A stretch of 8,931 nucleotides of DNA from Firmicutes bacterium UBA4882. GTDB taxonomy: Bacteria > Bacillota > UBA4882. Positions 1 through 7,000 of this stretch are shown here, one piece after another. The first letter of the stretch is position 1; every line of letters starts with the position of its first letter. The stretch spans positions 52,575-61,505 of the forward strand of contig DHDG01000047.1 in NCBI GenBank assembly GCA_002399265.1. The letters run 5' to 3'. Under the pieces are notes generated by a model. It made no database searches. It had not been told where the DNA came from and saw nothing but the letters and a program-made list of their open reading frames with translations. A program made the translations under genes and the position numbers.

Positions 1-519
1 ATTGATATTGGCACCGGAGATGGCTATTTTGTCAGGCACTCCGCGGCCAAAACGCCCGACAGGCTGGTAATCGGAATCGACGCCTGCCGCGGCAACCTAT
101 GCGATAACTCGCGCAAAGCACCGCAGAACGCGCTGTTTGTAATTGCCAATGCGCTGAGTTTGCCCGGCGAATTGACCAACCTGGCGGATCGGGTTACCAT
201 TAACTTCCCGTGGGGCAGCCTGCTCTCCGGGCTGTTGACAGGCGACGCCGCGCTGATCAGCGGTCTGTTCCGCATCATGCGCCTGCAGGCCAGTTTGGAA
301 ATCAGCCTGAACGGCGGTGCTCTTGCCGAACAAGGCTGGTCGCTGGAGGAAGGTGCCGAACGGATCTTTAGGGTTCTAAAAGAGAGCGGATTGCGCCTTA
401 ATAGACCGCCCATGCCGCTCGCAGCCAGGGAGTTACATTCCTACCCGAGCACCTGGGCCAAGCGGCTGGCCTTTGGCCGTGATCCACATGGGAAGTTCCT
501 GCAGGGTCATAAGAATTAA
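1..519 (+). CDS. 16S rRNA (adenine-1408-N1)-methyltransferase, KamB/NpmA-like, 5' partial
   Basis: The frame is open from base 1 and gives 172 residues before TAA. It begins inside the SAM-binding motif I (DIGTGDG, residues 2-8), followed by the acidic motif II (GIDA). It then has the family signature INFPWGSLL (W71) and, near the C-terminus, STWAKRLAFGR (W152). In NpmA the two equivalent tryptophans (W107 and W197) sandwich the flipped A1408 base, and the WAKRLAFGR stretch is almost identical to what I recall of NpmA. The family methylates N1 of A1408 in the decoding site of the 30S subunit, which blocks many aminoglycosides. About 25-30 N-terminal residues lie outside the window, judging by motif I at about residue 30 in NpmA. 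After GR the sequence is DPHGK, so a second arginine that NpmA carries two residues on seems to be proline here. The fold and family call is strong. Whether it confers resistance or is an intrinsic gene of another role is not shown. Confidence 0.85.
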   Translation: MDIGTGDGYFVRHSAAKTPDRLVIGIDACRGNLCDNSRKAPQNALFVIANALSLPGELTNLADRVTINFPWGSLLSGLLTGDAALISGLFRIMRLQASLEISLNGGALAEQGWSLEEGAERIFRVLKESGLRLNRPPMPLAARELHSYPSTWAKRLAFGRDPHGKFLQGHKN

Positions 520-555
520 TACGGTTTATCGAACTAATGGCGCACATTATCGGCA

Positions 556-586
556 GAGCCGGGCACATGCCCGGCTCCGTTCTATT
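556..586 (+). terminator. Hairpin terminator between convergent genes
   Basis: GAGCCGGGC (556-564) pairs with GCCCGGCTC (569-577) around the 4-base loop ACAT, giving a 9-bp GC-rich stem. On the + strand it is followed by a short T-rich stretch (CGTTCTATT), so it most likely ends the methyltransferase transcript. It also lies 8 bases past the stop of the opposing operon and may act for both, although the - strand side has no T-run. Confidence 0.6.
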
Positions 587-2405
587 ACGGCGCAAACATC
601 CCTGGTGCCGTACTTAGTATTGACAAGAATGAATCGCAGAAAATCCAGATAACTATGAATCTCAGGTAGGTTATTTCTTCGCCGCCTTCAAACCAGTGTC
701 TGTGACCGGCCAGGAAAGCCGCCAGGGTTGCTGTCAAAATCGCAATCAGCATAATTCCAGTTTCAGATGTCGCGCTGGCATAGAAGGCCGGCACCTCAAT
801 TTTCAGACAAACCAGTAGAATTATTGAGATGGAGAGCATCAGCAAGAAGTTGACCTTGACTAGTATGTTATAGCGTTCCAGCAGAAAATAGATCAGTAAG
901 AACAGCGCTAATACTGGAATATTAACGCCCAGAAAGGCTACCGCACCGGCCAGGCTGTACAGCACAATAAAAATGATTTCCCGGGCTGCGCCGCCGACCC
1001 CCCCAGAAACGATCCATGCCGACCAATGATTAACCCATTGAGGCAGTATCGCCTGGCTACTGTTGCGCATAAAGATCTTATCATGCGAGCCAAGCTGTTT
1101 CCAAAGAACCAGCATGTCGCCTGCTGCTGTCATTCCCGCGGAAACCAGACGATGGCTTCCGTAATACGGAATGAACCGCTCTGGCTCAGAAAACTTATCC
1201 TGAATTGTATCATACCTTGACCAATAGATAAAAACCCGTCGGTTATTAAAGTCTTCCCAGAAAACAACCGGTTCACCCTGACTATTAACCGTCACGTCAC
1301 CGGCGACTGCAAATCCATTTTTACCCTGAAAGGTCCACAAATCCGCCAAAGTGCCATTCGGCGTTACTTTCGCTAAATATGCCTTGGAATCAAAGGTATT
1401 GAAAAATGTATGCCAGAAAGAAAAGTTCCAGGTGATATAAACTGCGCCGTCGGGGTCAAGGCTCATGGAAGGGCCGACATCCTCAAAATAATAACGCTGA
1501 CCGTCCTGACCCCCGAAATAGACTGCCGCCTGGCCCAGTTTTAGTTTTTCCCGCGCCGCCCCCGCCTGTGTCTCCGCCTCAGCCTCCGGATTCAATGCAA
1601 CATAATACTGAAAGCTCTGGGTCCCGGTCCCATTTTTCTCTTTCCAGGTGATATGCAGTCGGCCGGAATGATCTCTAATCATGGCGGGCAGTCCCAGCAT
1701 CTCCGCAGAGGAAATCAGTTGTGGTTTTGCTGCGGCGCGCCCAGATGCATTTTCGTCGTCCCCGCCGCTCCTGTTCGCACCTGATGCAGGCCCTTCGCCC
1801 AAGATACATTTCTGATAATAAAGCTTATACGATTCAATATCTTTAAGCACATATGCTAAATGTAATTCGCCGCCGCTCAGTACCCCGGCGATGTCGCGCG
1901 GCCATTCCAGCAAAAGATCAAACGGCCTGACTGAGTGACTGCCATTCTTCTCCCGGGTGCCTGTGTCTGTGCCAGCCCCAACATCAGTACCTGTGCCTGC
2001 CATAATGCAGACAAGGCTGGGCCGGTACAAGCCATCCTCCTTCTCAGTGATCAGAAAGGCAGCCCCCAAAGGTGCGGTGCCTAGACCTGCAATATAGCCA
2101 ATATCCGTGTCTTCATTAAAAGCAATTGTATGCCGTCCAGCCACCTGCCCCCGCGTAGTCAGGAGGTTGAACTCCAACTGATTGTGCTTCGCAAGCGTTA
2201 AGAGATTGATGCGGCCCTGGGCATCCAAAAACCAGGCCGGGCGCTGATTGAGAATCACCTCGCGGCCGACCTCATTGCATGGTGCCAGCGCGAAATCCTC
2301 TTTCGCGTCTGTTGCGCCACCGGCCAGAAAAATATGGATGATGATACTAACCAAAATGAGGACTGCCAGTAAAATAACGGTCTTATTAACGCGCAAACGG
2401 GTCAA
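585..2405 (-). CDS. Membrane-anchored propeller-like protein with C-terminal multispan domain, function unknown
   Basis: The protein has 606 residues if the TTG at 2405-2403 is the start. AAAGGAG lies 12 bases upstream, and the start overlaps the end of the upstream permease gene by 20 bases. Residues 8-28 are a hydrophobic signal anchor with no lipobox cysteine. Residues about 40-450 look like a beta-propeller: a strand pattern ending in aromatic residues recurs as HLAYVLKD (182), RLHITWKEKN (249), AVYITWNFSF (321), EPVVFWEDFN (378) and DMLVLWKQLG (430), each preceded by a D/G-rich turn, as in sialidase/BNR-type blades. Residues 136-152 form a G/T/D-rich linker. From about 476 to 598 there are four or five hydrophobic spans. 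The likely topology is a large extracytoplasmic sensor or binding domain held between membrane segments. It is the last gene of the adaptor-permease operon, so it may take part in the same export or sensing task; this is inference. I do not recognise a named family. Confidence 0.75.
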   Translation of the reverse strand: MTRLRVNKTVILLAVLILVSIIIHIFLAGGATDAKEDFALAPCNEVGREVILNQRPAWFLDAQGRINLLTLAKHNQLEFNLLTTRGQVAGRHTIAFNEDTDIGYIAGLGTAPLGAAFLITEKEDGLYRPSLVCIMAGTGTDVGAGTDTGTREKNGSHSVRPFDLLLEWPRDIAGVLSGGELHLAYVLKDIESYKLYYQKCILGEGPASGANRSGGDDENASGRAAAKPQLISSAEMLGLPAMIRDHSGRLHITWKEKNGTGTQSFQYYVALNPEAEAETQAGAAREKLKLGQAAVYFGGQDGQRYYFEDVGPSMSLDPDGAVYITWNFSFWHTFFNTFDSKAYLAKVTPNGTLADLWTFQGKNGFAVAGDVTVNSQGEPVVFWEDFNNRRVFIYWSRYDTIQDKFSEPERFIPYYGSHRLVSAGMTAAGDMLVLWKQLGSHDKIFMRNSSQAILPQWVNHWSAWIVSGGVGGAAREIIFIVLYSLAGAVAFLGVNIPVLALFLLIYFLLERYNILVKVNFLLMLSISIILLVCLKIEVPAFYASATSETGIMLIAILTATLAAFLAGHRHWFEGGEEITYLRFIVIWIFCDSFLSILSTAPGMFAP

Positions 2406-3483
2406 AGGATCTCAACACTCCTTTCCCGACCGAATATACAGCCGACACCGCCACAAAAATCATGGCAATCGGAAAAATGCTGGTCCACCAGCTTGACAGG
2501 TACTGTGAACTCTTAACAGATTCAGCGACCAGCGAGCCCCAGGTTGGGAAGCTAAGTATATTTAGATACCCAAGGCTGCATAACAGCAGCATTGTCCGTC
2601 CAACCAAGATCATACTTTGTCCCCAAACCAGCGACAAGAGATTAGGCAGCAAGTGGCGCACAATAATCTGCACCGCAGAGTTTCCCATAGCTTCGGCAGC
2701 TTCGACAAACAGGAAGTTGCGTATGGCGAGAACCTGCGCGCGCACCACACGGCATAATTCGGCGACGCCGAAAATAGACAGAACCATAATCATGCTGGTT
2801 GAACTTCCTGTCAATCCAATGATCAAAAAGATAAAAAAATAACTCGGAATGGAGGAGACCAGATCCAGGATACCGGAGACAACGCGGTCAAAGACCCCCT
2901 GCAGGAAACCGCATAACACACCAATTGCCGTCCCGAGTATTGTACTGATCAGGGATACGCCAAATGCAATCCCCAAAGTCTGACGGCCCAGCAGAAGAAT
3001 GACCAGCAGGTAATTACGCCCATACCCGTCAGTTCCAAAAGGATATTGCCATGAGGGTGCTTTCAGCATGTTTCCGATTTGCAGAGGCATATCCTCCGCC
3101 TTCTGAAAACCGAGAAACACCGGATAAAAAGAGCCAAGCACCAATGCCCAGATAACCAATAGCCCGATTATAATTGACGGTTTCATCAGGCGGCTGAAGA
3201 ATGAGGCCACCTGATTCTTGCCGGGAAGCCGCAAGTTAAAGTTAAGCCGAAACCAGGAATGAGGCTCCGCGGCTGGCACCGCAGCCGCCGAAATCAAGCC
3301 GTTTTTCAGCAGATTGTTGTCTTTCTTACGCCGCGCATATTTTAGTTGCAGAGGAATACTGACACCTAGTAGACATGCTCCCATTCCAGCCAGTATCCAA
3401 GACAAACTGCCGATATTCTCATAAATTCTGTATAAATACACGCGGTATAAGACTACCGGCACGATTCCTCCAACAATCAACAT
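2386..3483 (-). CDS. ABC transporter permease, OppC/DppC type, with N-terminal extension
   Basis: The last ~265 residues match the peptide/nickel permease family. They have a first span (SIIIGLLVIWALVLGSFYP), the periplasmic YPFGTDGYGRNYL signature, further spans, and the EAA coupling loop EAAEAMGNSAVQIIVRHLLPN that docks on the ATPase. The end GVLRSFDPFAR corresponds to the usual DPR-like terminus. I chose ATG at 3483, which overlaps the stop of the preceding permease (ATGTTGA) and suggests translational coupling. A GTG at 3462 preceded by GGAGG at 4 bases is an alternative. A longer reading frame extends to 3708, but its first 75 codons are the preceding gene out of frame. Unusually, about 95 residues precede the canonical core and hold two hydrophobic stretches (about residues 2-17 and 25-45) followed by KYARRKK. 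These could be a true extension, or the last two spans of the preceding permease joined on by a frameshift. The core call is firm, the N-terminus is not. Confidence 0.8.
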   Translation of the reverse strand: MLIVGGIVPVVLYRVYLYRIYENIGSLSWILAGMGACLLGVSIPLQLKYARRKKDNNLLKNGLISAAAVPAAEPHSWFRLNFNLRLPGKNQVASFFSRLMKPSIIIGLLVIWALVLGSFYPVFLGFQKAEDMPLQIGNMLKAPSWQYPFGTDGYGRNYLLVILLLGRQTLGIAFGVSLISTILGTAIGVLCGFLQGVFDRVVSGILDLVSSIPSYFFIFLIIGLTGSSTSMIMVLSIFGVAELCRVVRAQVLAIRNFLFVEAAEAMGNSAVQIIVRHLLPNLLSLVWGQSMILVGRTMLLLCSLGYLNILSFPTWGSLVAESVKSSQYLSSWWTSIFPIAMIFVAVSAVYSVGKGVLRSFDPFAR

Positions 3484-4253
3484 TCGAAAACGGCAGCCAG
3501 GCATGGAACCAGGCCGTTTCGCAGCGCATGTTTTGACAAGACGATCCGTCCTGAAAGGCCTTTGGCACGGGCAGTCCGGATGTAGTCCTGCTGCAGTATT
3601 CCGCTGATCGTCTTGCGGACATGCTCGGTAAAAGAGGCCACATAAGTGAAAGAGAGCGTGATCGCCGGCAAAATGAGATGACGCAGTCTGTCTAGAAAGT
3701 GCTGCCAAAAATTCGACTCGTAGAGCAGCGGATCCGACATCCCGGAAGACGGCAGCAGCCTTAACCTCACAGCAAAAACCATCATCAAAATAATGGCAAT
3801 GGCAAAATCAGGTATCGAGGTATTCACCATACAGAAAAAATTAATTATTTTAGTAGCAATATGATCCGGTTTTACGGCGGCAAAAGTACCCAATAAGAAA
3901 CCGAGGATTACTAAAAATAAAAGCGCGGTCCCGACCAAAAGCAAACTGGCATTGAACATTGGAATAAGCTTTTCGGAGACGGAATCAAAAACCGTATCAC
4001 CACGGAAGCTGGCAATATTGCCGAAGTTGCCCCAAAAAACGTTTTTCAGCCAAGTGAAATACTGTTGGGCAGGTGATGTATCAGTCTCATTGATGCCTTT
4101 GTGGCGCACAATGTCAAAAGGAGTCACGGCGTTAACCGGAAATAGTCTGTCGACTCCGCCCCCGGATATGGAAGCCAGCCCGAAAATAATAACTGTCATG
4201 ACCCACATCAGCAGCAATACTGTCAAAAAACGGCGTATCAGATATCCATACAT
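3477..4253 (-). CDS. ABC transporter permease, OppB/DppB type, lacking C-terminal spans (possible frameshift)
   Basis: The protein has 258 residues from the ATG at 4253, which has GAGGG 9 bases upstream. A TTG at 4277 is in frame but has no better site. The N-terminal span (LIRRFLTVLLLMWVMTVIIF) is typical of OppB-type permeases. Spans near residues 100-125, 133-160 and 190-215 follow, then an intact coupling loop (DYIRTARAKGLSGRIVLSKHALRNGLVP). Family members continue for about 60-70 residues with two more spans containing GGAVVVE and PGLG. Here the frame stops eight residues after NGLVP, at FEC-stop. A run of four T on the coding strand (3490-3487) lies just before the stop. One more T would carry the frame into MLIVGGIV, which places a GG pair close to where the family has GGAV, and on into the next gene. 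So this is either a frameshifted gene (real or a sequencing indel) or an unusual division of spans between the two subunits. It starts 42 bases after the adaptor's stop. Confidence 0.75.
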   Translation of the reverse strand: MYGYLIRRFLTVLLLMWVMTVIIFGLASISGGGVDRLFPVNAVTPFDIVRHKGINETDTSPAQQYFTWLKNVFWGNFGNIASFRGDTVFDSVSEKLIPMFNASLLLVGTALLFLVILGFLLGTFAAVKPDHIATKIINFFCMVNTSIPDFAIAIILMMVFAVRLRLLPSSGMSDPLLYESNFWQHFLDRLRHLILPAITLSFTYVASFTEHVRKTISGILQQDYIRTARAKGLSGRIVLSKHALRNGLVPCLAAVFEC

Positions 4254-4295
4254 TGCTACACACCCTCGTATATCCAAGCTGTTCTAGCCGGCAAA

Positions 4296-5779
4296 TTATC
4301 CTTCCGGCGCAAAGGTAGCCCGTATCTCTTTGACATTCTTCCTTTCCCACTGCTCCAGTTGGGATCTGAGTCTGGCCAGAGCTGCCTCGTCTCCAACGAC
4401 TATATCATTGTTTTGGCCAATTCCGCTTAGAACTTCGATAAACCCATTACCGGTTTCCCCAATTTGGACGCGCCGGGGAGTTACTTTGCGGGTCTTTCGA
4501 TCTACGGCAAATACATAATAGACTGTATCTTCACCGGTACGAAGAATTGGTGATGTTTTTGGGATTTTACGCGCAACAACCGCCTGGGGCGGAAGCAATA
4601 AGATGTCCGGGCGAGTTACTTCGATTTCACCGCTGACTTTTGTGCCCGGAAGCAGTGTTATCTCCCATGCCTCAACATTTACAGCTATTTCAACCATGCC
4701 ATTCTCGGCCTGGTGGGCAATCCGGGACACCTTTCCCATAATCGGGCTGCGCTTTTCAAAATTCAAATGTACGACAGCATCCACTGCAAGTAAATGAAAC
4801 GATTCAGCCGGGACAAAAAGGACAATCTGCGGCTTATTGATATCGCCAATTTCCATCAATAAAGAGCCTTTGGTTACCTGGTCTCCTCCTGCAACTTTGA
4901 TATCCAAAACACGCCCGGCAGAAGGCGCTTTAACATGTGCCTGGCCAATTAGCTGCTCCAGACTGCTGGCTTCTTTTTGTAGCAGGGCAATCCGTTCCCG
5001 ATCCAGTCTTTTCTGGTCTTCCGGATTAGCCAGAGACTGCAGATTCTGACGTGTTTCCTGCAAAGCCAGCTGAATCTGAGTCAGCTGTGCCTGCATTGAG
5101 AGCCGCTTGAGCGGAACGGTTTCTTCCCGAAACCGCGTTAGCTCTTCTTCAGCCCAACTAAGATCAACTTTTAACAACTCCAGCCTTTCAAGTGCTTTGT
5201 CATAATCTCTTTTGGAGACTGCCCCCGCTTCAAATAAAGTCCTAAGACGCTTACCTCCTGCTCCTGTTCTGCCACGGCAAGCTGCTGATCGGCAAGATTC
5301 TTCCGGAGATTATTCTCCTGTACTACAAGCGTCTGTTCCATTTCACGTTCCTGGAGCCGCGCCGCAGCAAGCTGCGCTTCTTTCTGGGTGATCTCCGTAT
5401 TAATACGACGCAGATTCTCCTGGTTTTGCCGATCCAGCTGCGCAAGATTATCTTGCAGTATTTTAAGCTCCAGCCGGCTCTGGGATAGCTCGGCCTGCCA
5501 GTTATCGACTGCATAAATTAAAAGATCCTGCCCTTCCTCTACCAAATCCCCGGCAGAAATCAATACGCGCTCGATAATCCCTGAACTAGGGGCAGTGATT
5601 TTTGCTTCTGAAATCAGGCGTACTTCGCCAGTAGCGGTCACCAGACTTTGGGCAGTACTGTAATCCGGGGTAACCGCCTGCACCACAAAACCATTCTGCA
5701 AAAAATAAACTGCCGTTAGCGATAAACCCAAAACAATAACAATGAGAATCAGTCCAATGATTAATTTATAACTGCTCAT
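4296..5779 (-). pseudogene. HlyD/membrane-fusion family adaptor, interrupted by a one-base deletion
   Basis: Translation starts at ATG 5779, with AGGAGG 6-7 bases upstream. The first frame reads a single membrane span (residues 5-27), a first lipoyl half (EAKITAPSSGIIERVLISAG) and a long coiled coil rich in Q, E and L, then diverges and stops at 5171 (202 residues). The second frame takes over from 5252 and reads KRLRTLFEAGAVSKRDYDKA, the standard end of such hairpins. It continues with the rest of the coiled coil, the second lipoyl half (AHVKAPSAGRVLDIKVAGGD), a beta-barrel region with PGTKVSGEIEV, and the membrane-proximal domain, ending at 4296. One added A in GTAAG (5254-5250 on the coding strand) would restore a continuous protein of about 494 residues. 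Intact members bridge an inner-membrane transporter to the envelope in efflux or secretion. No slippery heptamer is visible at the junction, so programmed shifting is unlikely. Real mutation and assembly error cannot be told apart here. Confidence 0.85.
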
Positions 5780-5934
5780 CGCTGCCCTCCTTTTGAGCCT
5801 TCCGGCTGGCGCTGAATACAACCGGCTGCTACTGCAGTTATTTCCATATCACTGTGTAAATTTCCTCCGGAAATATAGACATCGGCGGCAGACTGTGGTT
5901 GGACGGCAACGGATGACGTACAGCTGCAACACAT
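5776..5934 (-). CDS. Small Cys-containing ORF (52 aa), operon leader candidate
   Basis: This ORF starts at ATG 5934 and encodes 52 residues, beginning MCCSCTSSVAVQPQ and continuing with ADVYISGGNLHSD and ITAVAAGCIQRQPEG. Its TGA stop overlaps the adaptor's ATG (ATGA), the classic geometry of translational coupling. Four cysteines (2, 3, 5 and 39) and no hydrophobic span are seen. The start has no clear ribosome binding site. A GGAGG lies inside the ORF, 16 bases before an internal ATG (M30), which is too far to be convincing. It could be a coupled leader peptide, a small cargo or partner peptide, a gene remnant, or chance. I recognise no family. Confidence 0.3.
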   Translation of the reverse strand: MCCSCTSSVAVQPQSAADVYISGGNLHSDMEITAVAAGCIQRQPEGSKGGQR

Positions 5935-5942
5935 CGTAAAAC

Positions 5943-5958
5943 TGACATACTATTGTCA
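5943..5958. promoter_or_regulatory. Inverted repeat in divergent promoter region, operator candidate
   Basis: TGACA (5943-5947) and TGTCA (5954-5958) form a perfect dyad with a 6-base spacer. It sits between the adaptor operon (-) and the glycosylase gene (+). On the - strand the right arm reads TTGACA, a consensus -35 hexamer, with TACGAT 15 bases further on as a weak -10. So a repressor bound here could block the operon promoter. It is short enough to occur by chance. Confidence 0.3.
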
Positions 5959-5969
5959 AAACATTGCGC

Positions 5970-5975
5970 TATAAT
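5970..5975 (+). promoter_or_regulatory. -10 hexamer candidate for the glycosylase gene
   Basis: A perfect TATAAT lies 47 bases before the glycosylase start codon. The only good -35-like element (TTGTCA, 5953-5958) is just 11 bases away, which is too close, and there is no TGn extension. The call therefore rests on the -10 alone. Confidence 0.3.
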
Positions 5976-6022
5976 GATTGCAGATACAAGCAATTACAGT
6001 AATCCGGCAAAGGGGGATTTCT

Positions 6023-6841
6023 ATGCTCGAACTGCCCGAAGCGGTCGTCCTGGCCCGCCAGATTAATGAAAACATTTCAGGCAAGCGAATTATCTCGACC
6101 ACGGCCAATCACTCGCCGCATAAATTCGCTTGGTACACAGGTGATCCTGCCGATTACAACGAGCGTTTGGCGGGTAAGACTATAGGCACAGCCGTCGCCT
6201 ATGGAGGTCACGTCGCGATTGCAGCCGATGAAATGATCATCATTGTGAGTACCGGTCTGCGCTGGCATAGACCTGAAGAGCGCCTGCCCCAAAAACATCA
6301 GCTGTTGCTGGAATTAGATGACCGCACGGCACTGACTGCCACTATTCATATGTGGGGCGTCCTATTTTGTCTCCGGGACGGTGAAGATGGTGGAATGTTC
6401 GATATAGCAGCCGCCATGAAAAAACCCTCTCCGCTAACGATGCAGTTCGACCGGACTTATTTCGACGCTTTATTGCAGGATGGCGCAACAAATCTTTCCG
6501 CTAAGGCATTTCTTGCCACAGAACAACGCATTCCCGGCCTTGGTAATGGTGTGCTGCAGGATATACTCTGGAAGGCGCGTATCCACCCAAAACGCCAAAT
6601 GTCAACCCTTTCTGCACCGGAGATGCGAAACATGTATGATGCCGTTAAATCGATACTACGGGAAATGACCGAGCTGGGAGGTCGTGATACCGAGCGTGAC
6701 CTGTTTGGGAATTTTGGGGGCTATGTTACCGTCCTCAGTAAAAACACTATCGGAACTGCTTGTCCGGTCTGTGACAATAGAATAAGAAAAGAGGCCTATC
6801 TTGGCGGAAGTGTCTACTTCTGCGATTTCTGCCAAGCCTAG
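6023..6841 (+). CDS. Fpg/Nei-family DNA glycosylase-like protein lacking the catalytic proline
   Basis: The protein has 272 residues. The start is ATG 6023, with AGGGGG 6 bases upstream, rather than the in-frame ATG at 5978, which has no such site. The architecture is that of formamidopyrimidine/endonuclease VIII glycosylases: an N-terminal beta-sandwich beginning MLELPEAVVLA, a helix-two-turn-helix around residues 161-200 with the conserved PGLGNG (N175) and IHPKR, and a C-terminal zinc finger with C247, C250, C267 and C270. Classical enzymes begin PELPE and use that proline (residue 2 before Met removal) as the nucleophile that excises oxidised bases and cuts the strand. Here it is leucine, while the next glutamate (E3) is kept. 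The zinc-finger arginine that contacts phosphate (five residues before the third cysteine) is G262. The DPRRFG loop is replaced by TIHMWGV. A lysine matching the N-domain catalytic lysine (K91, in PQKHQ) remains. I recall related 'MIELPEA' proteins in clostridia annotated as endonuclease VIII. DNA binding is likely, and the classical beta,delta-lyase activity is doubtful. Confidence 0.85.
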   Translation: MLELPEAVVLARQINENISGKRIISTTANHSPHKFAWYTGDPADYNERLAGKTIGTAVAYGGHVAIAADEMIIIVSTGLRWHRPEERLPQKHQLLLELDDRTALTATIHMWGVLFCLRDGEDGGMFDIAAAMKKPSPLTMQFDRTYFDALLQDGATNLSAKAFLATEQRIPGLGNGVLQDILWKARIHPKRQMSTLSAPEMRNMYDAVKSILREMTELGGRDTERDLFGNFGGYVTVLSKNTIGTACPVCDNRIRKEAYLGGSVYFCDFCQA

Positions 6842-6873
6842 CCCGATTTCAGCGCATACTTGAGCTATCCGGT

Positions 6874-6906
6874 AAGCGGGACAGAAAACGTCCCGCTTTC
6901 TGATTT
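6874..6906 (+). terminator. Rho-independent terminator after the glycosylase gene
   Basis: AAGCGGGAC (6874-6882) pairs perfectly with GTCCCGCTT (6890-6898) around a 7-base loop and is followed by TCTGATTT. It lies 33 bases after the TAG stop, so the glycosylase and the dehydrogenase are separate transcription units. Confidence 0.7.
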
Positions 6907-6934
6907 AAACCGAAAAATAGCCCTTTTCCAGCGC

Positions 6935-6963
6935 TTGTAAGATCTGGATACTCATCATAAGAT
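6935..6963 (+). promoter_or_regulatory. Sigma-A-like promoter candidate for the dehydrogenase gene
   Basis: TTGTAA (6935-6940) and TAAGAT (6958-6963) are separated by 17 bases and lie downstream of the previous terminator and 37 bases before the gapB start. Each hexamer matches the consensus at four or five positions. No clear operator is seen beside it. Confidence 0.35.
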
Positions 6964-7000
6964 CAAGGTAGGATCATAAGTCTTGGGAAAGGGGATTACT

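Noticed and set aside
3484..3708. Extended N-terminus of the OppC-type permease up to 3708
   Set aside because: These 75 codons are the OppB-type permease gene read out of frame. They are arginine/cysteine-rich, without family similarity, while the other frame reads the conserved EAA loop.
5171..5260. Programmed -1 frameshifting in the HlyD-like gene
   Set aside because: No slippery heptamer of the X-XXY-YYZ type and no obvious downstream stem were found at the junction, so a deletion or sequencing indel is simpler.
5953..5975. TTGTCA plus TATAAT as a complete sigma-A promoter
   Set aside because: The spacer is only 11 bases, too short for a functional -35/-10 pair. Only the -10 is reported.
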